Part shown: in pieces, positions 51,155 to 59,192 of the stretch
Layout: the number at the start of each line of letters is the position of its first letter
Position numbering within the stretch: the stretch's first letter is position 1
Assembly (NCBI GenBank): GCA_035266865.1
Contig: DATFMR010000098.1
Coordinates: forward strand, 14,987 to 78,986
Direction of reading: 5' to 3'
Source of the DNA: JAKAGZ01 sp035266865
GTDB lineage: Bacteria > Bacteroidota > Ignavibacteria > Ignavibacteriales > Ignavibacteriaceae
Length of the DNA stretch: 64,000 bases
Position numbers and translations under genes: made by a program
Notes under the pieces: generated by a model
What the model saw: only the letters and a program-made list of their open reading frames with translations
Databases searched by the model: none
Told to the model about the DNA's origin: nothing

Positions 51155-53509
51155 TCAGTCCTTCAAAAATTCAGCAATAGTAATTCCTTCTCCTCCCAAT
51201 TCGATAGGAGCAAAATAAAAATTATTTATTTTTTCGTGTTTCTTTAAAATGTCTTTTACAGTTTTTTTAAGTGCCCCGGTCCCCTTACCATGTAAAATTT
51301 CAATTCTGTCAAGCCCGGCAGAGTAAGCTTCATCAATAAATTTAATTACTCTGAATTCAGCTTCTTCCGATCTTTCCCCTCTAATATCCAGCCGGATTTC
51401 TGCACTGCTATTTGAATACTCAAAATTACTAATATTTGGAATAGATTTCTTGTTTTTTTTAGAATGATTCAAATTTGAAATCTTAGCCTGAATTTTAAGT
51501 GAACCTGAAAGAATTGTTGCTTTTTTCCTTTCTTTATCAATTTCTATTATTTCACCTGTAGTTTGTGTATTCTGTATTACTACAAAATCACCTAATTCAA
51601 AATTTTTGTTATCATTTTCCAGTTCGACATTTTGTTCTATCAGGGCTTCATTCTCTTTATTCAGTTCTTTAATTACTGACTTTGCAGCTTTAATTGATTC
51701 TTTACTTGCATTGGTTTCACGAACATCTTTAATTGCATTTTCTACCTTTTTATTTAGATTATTCAAATATACAGAAGCCTCCGCGCCTGCATTCTTCAAT
51801 ATTTCTTTTTTCTCTTTATTTAATTGATCAAGATTTTGTTTATAAAGATTTGAAAGACCTTTTAACCTGGAATTTTCAATTTCCATTTTTTTAAGTTTTT
51901 CTTTTAATTCAAATGATTTTTCTTCAATTTCAGCAAGAAATTTTTCAATGTTGTGTTTACCGGTATCCAAGTTTTCCTTTGCTACCGATAGGATATCTTC
52001 ATCAAAACCAATTCTTTGTGCAATTTCAAACGCATAACTTGAGCCGGGAATTCCCTGCTTAAAAACATAGGTTGGGGATAAATTTTTATGATCAAATTCC
52101 ATTGCTGCGTTTTCAAAACCATTTAGGTCATTGGCTATTAGTTTCAGGCTGCCGTGATGTGTAGTAGCAAGCACTTTAGCATTCTTTTTTTGAAGAGAAA
52201 TAAGAACTGAAATAGCTAAAGCTGCCCCCTCAGCAGGATCTGTACCTGTACCTATTTCATCGACAAGGATTAAAGAATTTCCATCAGATTTTTCGAGAAT
52301 CTCTTTTATGTTTGATAAATGAGAGCTGAATGTTGATAGATCATCTTCAAGAGATTGTTCATCTCCGATATCAACTAGGATATTGTTAAAAATATGCAGA
52401 TTTGAATCAGGACTTGCAGGAATTGGAATCCCGCATTGAATCATGATGCTAATCAACCCGATAGTTTTTAATACTACGGTTTTCCCACCTGCATTAGGAC
52501 CGGTTATTATCACAACATTCTTTTTATCAAGTGTTAGGTTTAAAGGTACAGTCTTTTCTTTCCCGATTCTCTTTAGTAAAAGTGGATGCCTAGCGGATTC
52601 TATATAATATTTCTCACTTTCGTTTAGAGTTGGAAAATCACCAATAATTTCAATTGCGTATTTTGCTCGTGCAAATATCGAATCAAGTGAAGCAATAATG
52701 TTTGAATTATTTTTAAGCTCATCGCTAACTTCGCTTATCTTTTTCGTAATGATTTTGAGAATTCTTTCAATTTCTCTTTTTTCTTCAAATGATAGTGATA
52801 ATATCTCATTATTCAGATCAAGAGTTTCCTCCGGTTCAATATAAACCGTTTGCCCTGTTGAAGATTCTGAATGAATAAATCCCCTGATATGTCTTTTGTG
52901 CTCGGCTTTCACGGGAACAACAATTCTTCCGTCCCTTAATGTTAAATAATCCTCCCTTATAATCTCTTTATCAGCCAGGTTTTTAATAATCCTGTTAACC
53001 GCTTTTACAAGATCATTTTTCTTCCTATTAATTTCCTTTCTTATTTCAGATAATTTTTTGCTGGCGTTATCTTTTATTTCTCCTCTATCATTAATTATTT
53101 CCTGTATGTGATGCTCTAAAAGTTTATCTATAAATAATTGTTGAGATAAACTATTAATATCGGGAGCAAGGTCCTTGTTGTTATTAAAATAACTTGAAAT
53201 TATGCGAGAATTGATCAAAAGCCTGAGTACATCCAGCACCTTTTTTGCATCCAGAATTGTCCCTTCTATTTTGGCAAGAGAAAGATATTCATCAAGGTTA
53301 GCCTGGTATTCAATTGGGGGATTTTCTCTTTCAATTAGTAGATTTTTAGCCTCAGAAACAGTATTGATCTCAAATAAAATTAAATTTTTATCGTATAAGG
53401 GTTTGAAATTTACAATTCTGCTTTTCCCCTTAACTGTATAGCATTGTTTTGAAATATGAGCCAGGATTTTAGGAAATTCCAGCTTTTCAAGTACGGAATC
53501 AGAGATCAT
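51155..53509 (-). CDS. mutS2: Endonuclease MutS2
   Basis: A MutS-related ATPase with a C-terminal Smr nuclease domain, involved in rescue of collided ribosomes or suppression of recombination. The MutS core carries the Walker A ITGPNAGGKTVVLKTIGL and Walker B ILVDEIGTGTDPAEG. A long coiled coil follows (about 505-640). The Smr domain at the C-terminus shows LDIRGERSEEAEF, HGKGTGALKK and the closing LGGEGITIAEF. The 784-residue length is typical. It lies 2 nt upstream of the biotin carboxylase gene and overlaps cvpA by 4 nt. Confidence 0.95.
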   Translation of the reverse strand: MISDSVLEKLEFPKILAHISKQCYTVKGKSRIVNFKPLYDKNLILFEINTVSEAKNLLIERENPPIEYQANLDEYLSLAKIEGTILDAKKVLDVLRLLINSRIISSYFNNNKDLAPDINSLSQQLFIDKLLEHHIQEIINDRGEIKDNASKKLSEIRKEINRKKNDLVKAVNRIIKNLADKEIIREDYLTLRDGRIVVPVKAEHKRHIRGFIHSESSTGQTVYIEPEETLDLNNEILSLSFEEKREIERILKIITKKISEVSDELKNNSNIIASLDSIFARAKYAIEIIGDFPTLNESEKYYIESARHPLLLKRIGKEKTVPLNLTLDKKNVVIITGPNAGGKTVVLKTIGLISIMIQCGIPIPASPDSNLHIFNNILVDIGDEQSLEDDLSTFSSHLSNIKEILEKSDGNSLILVDEIGTGTDPAEGAALAISVLISLQKKNAKVLATTHHGSLKLIANDLNGFENAAMEFDHKNLSPTYVFKQGIPGSSYAFEIAQRIGFDEDILSVAKENLDTGKHNIEKFLAEIEEKSFELKEKLKKMEIENSRLKGLSNLYKQNLDQLNKEKKEILKNAGAEASVYLNNLNKKVENAIKDVRETNASKESIKAAKSVIKELNKENEALIEQNVELENDNKNFELGDFVVIQNTQTTGEIIEIDKERKKATILSGSLKIQAKISNLNHSKKNKKSIPNISNFEYSNSSAEIRLDIRGERSEEAEFRVIKFIDEAYSAGLDRIEILHGKGTGALKKTVKDILKKHEKINNFYFAPIELGGEGITIAEFLKD

Positions 53510-54027
53510 TTCAGACTATCTGTTTCGTTTATATAATCGTTAAGAATTTCTTTAGTTTTAGGCGTATAAGTGTTTAATAATTCAATAGTTTCAGGAATCA
53601 GATTATACACTTTATAATATAATAGCGATGAATCAGCAGTGCTTTTATTTGGAACACTAAAAACATTTAAGAGGAAAAAAACCGCACCAAGAAAAAAAAT
53701 TATTTGAATTGCACCAATGACCCCGCCTAAAATCTGGTTTAAAAAATTATTTACTTTATCAAATGGATGAATTACTCTCTTTAGAAATGAAAATATTGCC
53801 ATTGTGATGATAAAAATCATAATTCCCGCTACAATATTGGCGAGATAAATATCCATTCCCAGCATGGATTCCAGGAAGGCTCCAACTCTTGCGTAAAAAA
53901 ATGAAGTCAATAGAACAGCAATAACGAATCCGAAAAAACCAACTACCTTTCTTACAAATCCATCTTTAAATCCAAGTATGAATCCAATAAGAAAAATTAC
54001 AATTATTATAATATCCAGCAGGCTCAA
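53506..54027 (-). CDS. cvpA: CvpA-family membrane protein
   Basis: A 173-residue membrane protein of the CvpA family. Four helices are apparent (about 5-20, 28-47, 60-83 and 97-120), then a soluble tail. The start LLDIIIIVIFLIGFILGFKDG and the following VRKVVGFFGFVIAVLL match the family pattern. CvpA is linked to colicin V production and purine regulation in E. coli and to envelope integrity elsewhere. It overlaps mutS2 by 4 nt, the same order found in other Bacteroidota and Firmicutes. Confidence 0.88.
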   Translation of the reverse strand: MSLLDIIIIVIFLIGFILGFKDGFVRKVVGFFGFVIAVLLTSFFYARVGAFLESMLGMDIYLANIVAGIMIFIITMAIFSFLKRVIHPFDKVNNFLNQILGGVIGAIQIIFFLGAVFFLLNVFSVPNKSTADSSLLYYKVYNLIPETIELLNTYTPKTKEILNDYINETDSLK

Positions 54028-54029
54028 AC

Positions 54030-54476
54030 TTAACCTAAATATTTTTCAACTAATCTTCTAACGACCTTACCATCGGCTTTGCCCTTTAATTCTTTCATTA
54101 CTTCAGGCATAAGTTTGGGGAAATCCTCTTTATTTTTAGCCCCGACTTTTTCTGCAATCTTAGCCACTTCTGTTTCAATTTCTTTTTCACTCAATTGCTT
54201 TGGCAAATATTCCTGAATAATCTCTAACTCCTGTTCTTCTTTTTTTGCCAGATCTTCCCTGTTTGCATTTCTAAATTGCTCTATTGATTCTTTCCTTTTC
54301 TTTGCAGCACCTGATAAGAGTTTTATTTCTTCATCGGGAGTAAACTCTTTTCCATTGCCGCTTTTTTCAAATTCCAGAATCAAAGCCCTAATGGACCTGA
54401 TAGTTTCAAGTTTCAATTTGTCACCTGCTTTCATTGCAGCTTTTAGATCGTTATTAATTTTTTCTTTCAAACTCAT
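54030..54476 (-). CDS. yqeY: GatB/YqeY-domain protein
   Basis: A 148-residue YqeY-type protein. The helical domain carries LKAAMKAGDKLKLETIRSIR and the C-terminal half has QEYLPKQLSEKEIETEVAKI and PKLMPEVMKELKGKADGKVV, a pattern shared with the tRNA-binding tail of GatB. Stand-alone members are presumed to bind tRNA, but their function is not established. It lies 2 nt upstream of cvpA and after a terminator that separates it from the ExbD genes. Confidence 0.9.
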   Translation of the reverse strand: MSLKEKINNDLKAAMKAGDKLKLETIRSIRALILEFEKSGNGKEFTPDEEIKLLSGAAKKRKESIEQFRNANREDLAKKEEQELEIIQEYLPKQLSEKEIETEVAKIAEKVGAKNKEDFPKLMPEVMKELKGKADGKVVRRLVEKYLG

Positions 54477-54492
54477 AAATACCTCAAAAACT

Positions 54493-54526
54493 AAAAAGGC
54501 AGGAAAGTAAAAATACCAACCTGCCT
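54493..54526 (-). terminator. Rho-independent terminator after the ExbBD genes
   Basis: On the minus strand AGGCAGG pairs with CCTGCCT around a 16-nt loop and is followed by TTTTTAG. It lies between the second exbD gene (ends 54552) and yqeY (starts 54476). The loop is long but the stem is G+C-rich. Confidence 0.7.
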
Positions 54527-54551
54527 AATTAAAATAATAAATAATTCTTAG

Positions 54552-54965
54552 CTAAATTTTTATTGTCGACGAATAATTTATTCTTAAACAATAAGCTTTT
54601 CTAAGTTCCTGCTGAATGTCAGTAACCAATCCCATATCAGTTCCTTTATCAATCCTAAGTGAAACGATAACATTTGGCAATGCTTGTCTTTTAGCATACA
54701 TTATTGTTTGAATATCGCTTAATTTAACAAGACTGTCATTAATTTGGATCCTGTTATCTCTACCAACCCAAATGTATGAGATCAATCTTTTATTTTCAAT
54801 TTTTTCAATTGCTTTTGCTTCTGGTAATTTATATTGAACCAAAACATCAACTTCTCTAAGTGTTGTGGTAACCATGAAGAATAACAATAACATAAATACA
54901 ATATCCGGCATTGATGCAGTAGGAATTTCCTGTTTTGTATTAGCTCTTCTTTTTTGAAATTTCAT
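54552..54965 (-). CDS. Biopolymer transporter ExbD/TolR (second copy)
   Basis: A 137-residue single-pass inner-membrane protein. The helix at about 20-42 is preceded by RANTKQEIPTASMPDIVFML, where the Asp is the conserved proton-motive residue of the ExbD helix. The periplasmic part is the usual TolR/ExbD fold. It is 19 nt downstream of the first exbD gene. Two ExbD copies beside one ExbB is common in Bacteroidota, where they energise TonB-dependent outer-membrane transport or related functions. Confidence 0.88.
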   Translation of the reverse strand: MKFQKRRANTKQEIPTASMPDIVFMLLLFFMVTTTLREVDVLVQYKLPEAKAIEKIENKRLISYIWVGRDNRIQINDSLVKLSDIQTIMYAKRQALPNVIVSLRIDKGTDMGLVTDIQQELRKAYCLRINYSSTIKI

Positions 54966-54984
54966 CCTGATTTTACCTCAAATC

Positions 54985-55509
54985 TTATTTTTTTACTGAT
55001 TCCGGCTCTGCAATGGAAATTATATAAGGAATTTTTTCCTTAACAATTCCCTGCTGTTCTTCAGTTAATTTTTTAAAAGGTCTTCCAAAATTTTGATTCG
55101 AATATTGATCCCAAACCTCGTTATAAGCCTGCTTTATCTGGTCCAGTGCCTGAATATAAGCATTATATCTCGTCTGCCTGTCTGTTTTTACCGATACAAT
55201 CAATTTTTTGTTTGTGGGAAGGTCTATTTTGGAGATCAATCTTGGTTCTATGTTATCCTTTATTTGAAATAATGTAACAACTTTACCATCAATTAAAACA
55301 TCATCATTTGCATTGATCAAAACTGCAGCCATCCTGTCTTTGGGAACTTCTACGTTTTCCTGGTTTTCAACATATTCAGGAAGCACTAAACCAATACCTG
55401 TATCAACATCTATAACCGTAGCCACAAGGAAAAACAGAAGCAACAGGAACGCAATATCCGCCATTGAACTGGTGGGAATAGCTGCTTCGGCTATTTTTCT
55501 TTTTTTCAT
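54985..55509 (-). CDS. Biopolymer transporter ExbD/TolR (first copy)
   Basis: A 174-residue ExbD homologue with its membrane helix at about 19-40 and conserved Asp in TSSMADIAFLLLLFFLVATV. The C-terminal extension of about 35 residues (GRPFKKLTEEQQGIVKEKIP onwards) is absent from the second copy, which suggests a divergent partner-binding role. It follows the MotA/TolQ/ExbB gene by 59 nt and forms the energy-transducing complex with it. Confidence 0.88.
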   Translation of the reverse strand: MKKRKIAEAAIPTSSMADIAFLLLLFFLVATVIDVDTGIGLVLPEYVENQENVEVPKDRMAAVLINANDDVLIDGKVVTLFQIKDNIEPRLISKIDLPTNKKLIVSVKTDRQTRYNAYIQALDQIKQAYNEVWDQYSNQNFGRPFKKLTEEQQGIVKEKIPYIISIAEPESVKK

Positions 55510-55568
55510 AGCAAAATTCTCTTTAGTTAAATTAATAAAATTAATTGGACAGAATATCTAAAAAACTC

Positions 55569-56261
55569 TTATTTCTTAGATTTCAAATCATAAAGGACAT
55601 CAATTAATTCTATTGAACTTTCTTCCATATCGCCAACAAGGCGATCTATCCTGGAAATAAAGTAGTTGTAAAAGACCTGCAGAATCATAGCAACTACTAA
55701 TCCAAATAAAGTTGTTAATAACGCAACTGAAATACCATCAGCAACAATTGCAGGAGAAATCTGGGCAGCTTCTTTAATTGAGTCAAATGCTGTTATCATA
55801 CCCTGTACAGTTCCTGTAAATCCAAGCATAGGAGCAATTGTTATAAAGGTTGAAATCCAGATCATTCCTTTTTCAAGGAAACTCATTTCAATACCGCCAT
55901 AAGCAATGATAGCTTTTTCTGCAGCATCCAAACCTTCATCAGCTCTTAAAAGTCCTGCATGAAATACAGAAGCAATAGGTCCTCTTGTATTAGCACAAAC
56001 TTCTTTAGCCGATTCAACTCCGCCTTCGTGCAAAGCTTTTGTTACTTTTACAATGAAATCTTTAGTATTAACTCTAGCTCTCGAGAGAGTCCAAAATCTT
56101 TCGATACAGAAAGCCAAACCAAGCACCAAACAAGCCAAAATAGGATGCATAAAAATTCCACCGGCTTCATATTTTGTTGCCAGCCAATTAAGTGCACCAG
56201 AATCATTTGTTGCCTGTGCGATAACATTTACAATCGATGATATAATGAGTGCAAATTCCAT
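55569..56261 (-). CDS. MotA/TolQ/ExbB proton channel family protein
   Basis: A 230-residue inner-membrane protein forming the proton channel with the ExbD subunits. Three membrane helices lie at about 38-57, 137-158 and 170-200. The family stretch GTVQGMITAFDSIKEAAQIS near 148-167 and the following VADGISVALLTTLFGLVVA are diagnostic. AGGAGG stands just before the ATG. No TonB gene is in the window. The set could serve TonB, gliding-type motors or outer-membrane maintenance; the sequence does not decide. Confidence 0.9.
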   Translation of the reverse strand: MEFALIISSIVNVIAQATNDSGALNWLATKYEAGGIFMHPILACLVLGLAFCIERFWTLSRARVNTKDFIVKVTKALHEGGVESAKEVCANTRGPIASVFHAGLLRADEGLDAAEKAIIAYGGIEMSFLEKGMIWISTFITIAPMLGFTGTVQGMITAFDSIKEAAQISPAIVADGISVALLTTLFGLVVAMILQVFYNYFISRIDRLVGDMEESSIELIDVLYDLKSKK

Positions 56262-56414
56262 AAAGAGTGACCTCCTAAAAAATTAAATAAAAGATACATG
56301 AGGAGAGTAAATCTTCCGTAATAAATCTAAAATACTCTACCTAAATAATGATTTCAAAAAAGAAAGTCAACAGTTTATTGCCCGTCTTTTTTAAAAATAT
56401 ATTGAATATTTTCC

Positions 56415-57110
56415 TTATCTAAATATATCAAATCTGCTAGTAAGTTTTATGATATTTCCGGTAATAAAATTGTAGTTTTTAAAAATATCGTTTACTAAGT
56501 TACCTATCTCATTTGGTTTAATCCATTTAGAAAAATCCTGTCCTTTCATCCATCCTCTGTTTGCAGGCGTATCAATAATAAATGGAGCAATTGCATTTAC
56601 CGATAGATTTATTTCACGTCCCTCCAAAGAAAGAGAATCAACAAGGTGAATTAGCCCTCCTTTTGACGCTCCGTATGCTGCCTTTCCAACTTCTGCATCT
56701 ATTCCTGTATATGCTGCGGTAAAACACAAAGAACCTGAAAAAGATTCCCTCACTAGATTAGAAAAATGCTTTGCAATCAGGAAACTGGTTTTCAAATTCA
56801 TATTGAACATTTTTTCCCATTCTTCAACAGGCGTTTCCCATAGTTTATTTCCTCCGGCAAATCCACCTATTGTTGAAAACAGAAAAAAACTTTTATCCTT
56901 GCCAGGAGTTATTCCTGAAAATGCTTTTTTAACATTCTCTTCAATTGATAAGTCATCAACAGTACGACACTCAATATTTCCATTTGCCTCTTTATCATCG
57001 AATTTAAAATCGAAGAGATATATTTTATCATAATCTTTTTTGATGAGCGTTTCAGTAACTCCTTTCCCCAGGGCACCGTTCGAGCCAAATATCAGCAATT
57101 CTTTTTTCAT
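56415..57110 (-). CDS. Short-chain dehydrogenase/reductase
   Basis: A 231-residue SDR enzyme using NAD(P). The Rossmann nucleotide site reads LIFGSNGALGKGVTE (G-x3-G-x-G, about 6-20), and the catalytic Tyr-x3-Lys is YGASKGG near 147-153 with the Ser of LCFTAAYTG upstream. The substrate is not predictable. It stands between the ExbB group and kup and has no functional link to either in sequence. Confidence 0.85.
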   Translation of the reverse strand: MKKELLIFGSNGALGKGVTETLIKKDYDKIYLFDFKFDDKEANGNIECRTVDDLSIEENVKKAFSGITPGKDKSFFLFSTIGGFAGGNKLWETPVEEWEKMFNMNLKTSFLIAKHFSNLVRESFSGSLCFTAAYTGIDAEVGKAAYGASKGGLIHLVDSLSLEGREINLSVNAIAPFIIDTPANRGWMKGQDFSKWIKPNEIGNLVNDIFKNYNFITGNIIKLTSRFDIFR

Positions 57111-57129
57111 AATTCCTCTTGTTTAGTTT

Positions 57130-58953
57130 TTATAATTCAAGCCTGGTTTCAACACCGTGCAATTTATTGTAAGGCAGAGTATAAAATCTAACAAACGATG
57201 GTGTAATCTTTTTAAGAAATGCAAAAATCTTCAGTAATGGTTTATTTGTTGAAATATCCTCTACACCATAGAAAATCACTTTTTCATTAATTCCATTCTT
57301 TTTAAGAAGTGACGGAATATCAAGCACTTCCATATATCCACCTTCAATGATAATTCCACTTAAACCATGAGCAATATTTTCAACTCTTTCAAAATTAACT
57401 CCATAAGGTTTATCAGTCGTACAAATTGATACTAAAATATTATTTTCATAAATAATATTTCCCCTGATAATACAATGAACCATATAAGGAGGAATTTCTT
57501 TCAAATTTTTAGTGAAGAAAAGTGCTGTCCCTTTAATATTGGTTCCTTTTCCATATATCTGGTTATAACTAACAATAAAAGTCTCAATTGGTAAAGCCCG
57601 GAACGACTTGTACATTTTCCTGTTCCCTCTTTCCCATAGCTTTATTACAAAGAAAGGAATTAAAGCAATTACAATTGACCAGTATCCTCCGTGCGGAATT
57701 TTATTCATTACTGCACCAAGGAAAATGAGAACAACTAAAAACACTACGATAGAAATTATCATCTTTTTATAATTCTTTTCCAGTTTGAAAATCCAAATCA
57801 TAAATATAGAACTAATTGTCATAGTTGCCGTAACGGCTAGTCCATAAGCTGCTGCAATATTTTCTGATTTGCGGAAAAAGAAAATCATAAAAATAACTGC
57901 GATTAATAATCCCCAGTTAACTACACCAATGTAAATTTGGGATTTTAAATGACTAGATGTGAATTTAACTTTCAAAAGTGGAAAAACACGGGTTGTTATT
58001 CCCTGGTAAACAAGAGACATAATTGCACTTATCATTGCCTGTGATGCAATTATTGTTGCAAACAGAGTAAGTATCAAAAACGGTACGTAGAGAAAAGAAG
58101 CGATTGACCTGACCATTGAAAAAAGCATTGAAGTAGAATCACCTGTGCTGATAAGGTAAGCACCTTGCCCAAAATAATTAATCACAAGTGCAAAAAATAC
58201 AAAGTACCATGCATGCCTTATTGGTTCGCCGCCAAGATGTCCCATATCTGCATATAGTGCTTCGCCTCCTGTAGCACAAAGTATAACTTCACTTAAAACA
58301 AAAAATCCAACAAGCCCATGATGAAGAAGGAAATCAATTGCATAATAAGGATTTATAGCTAAAAGCACTTGCGGAGCCTGGACGATAGAAAACATCCCTG
58401 ATAAGAAGAGTGCAGAAAACCAAATCAACATTATTGGACCAAATGAAGAAGAAACTTTATCAGTTCCTAAAAACTGAAATGAAAATAAAATTATTGTAAT
58501 TATGCAGGTAATGATAATAATCGCAGTCAAACTTATGTGACCAATTCCGGGAATTAATTCTAATCCTTCAACAGCCGATAAAATACTTATTGCCGGAGTA
58601 ATTACCCCATCTCCCATTAATAAAGAAACACCCACATATCCAAGGAATGTTGCAAATGCAATTTTTCTTCCTTTTTTTAATTTTCCTGCTAGTATTTCTT
58701 TCAACACAATAATTCCGCCTTCACCTTTAATACTCAAACTCATTGCCAACCAAGCATATTCTACAGTAACAAGTATTATTAACGACCAGAATATTAATGA
58801 AAGCACTCCCATTAAATTATCTTCTGTTGGTTTTGTAAGAGTGAAGATAATAGTAAGGGTATAAATTGGACTAGTACCAATATCACCAAAAACCAATCCT
58901 GCGGCTTTTGTGATATCTTTAAAGGAAGAGAATTTTCTTGTCTTTTTAGCCAT
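57130..58953 (-). CDS. kup: Low-affinity potassium transporter Kup
   Basis: A 607-residue K+/H+ symporter of the KUP/HAK/KT family. The N-terminal FGDIGTSPIYT (about 18-28) is the family signature. About 12 membrane helices fill the region up to ~450 and a cytoplasmic domain of ~150 residues follows. The motifs GDGVITPAISILSAVEGLEL and GGEALYADMGHLG are conserved. It is 19 nt upstream of the SDR gene and divergent from polA across a 239-bp A+T-rich spacer that should hold both promoters. Confidence 0.95.
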   Translation of the reverse strand: MAKKTRKFSSFKDITKAAGLVFGDIGTSPIYTLTIIFTLTKPTEDNLMGVLSLIFWSLIILVTVEYAWLAMSLSIKGEGGIIVLKEILAGKLKKGRKIAFATFLGYVGVSLLMGDGVITPAISILSAVEGLELIPGIGHISLTAIIIITCIITIILFSFQFLGTDKVSSSFGPIMLIWFSALFLSGMFSIVQAPQVLLAINPYYAIDFLLHHGLVGFFVLSEVILCATGGEALYADMGHLGGEPIRHAWYFVFFALVINYFGQGAYLISTGDSTSMLFSMVRSIASFLYVPFLILTLFATIIASQAMISAIMSLVYQGITTRVFPLLKVKFTSSHLKSQIYIGVVNWGLLIAVIFMIFFFRKSENIAAAYGLAVTATMTISSIFMIWIFKLEKNYKKMIISIVVFLVVLIFLGAVMNKIPHGGYWSIVIALIPFFVIKLWERGNRKMYKSFRALPIETFIVSYNQIYGKGTNIKGTALFFTKNLKEIPPYMVHCIIRGNIIYENNILVSICTTDKPYGVNFERVENIAHGLSGIIIEGGYMEVLDIPSLLKKNGINEKVIFYGVEDISTNKPLLKIFAFLKKITPSFVRFYTLPYNKLHGVETRLEL

Positions 58954-59192
58954 TTATTCAGAATAACCGATTAATTTATTTTAGAGCGTTAAAGATATAA
59001 ATTATTTATTACTTCTAAAAAATTAAATATTTGTATAATATTTGAAATATTTGATTTTAGTCAATAAACTCAATTAGAAAATTTGTTTTTTATTGTATTT
59101 ATTTTTTTCTATGTTACTAATTCTCCCCCTTTGAAAACTTTCTTCAAATATCTATCTTGCACCATCTTATAAATTTTACATTCCGCGAAAAA

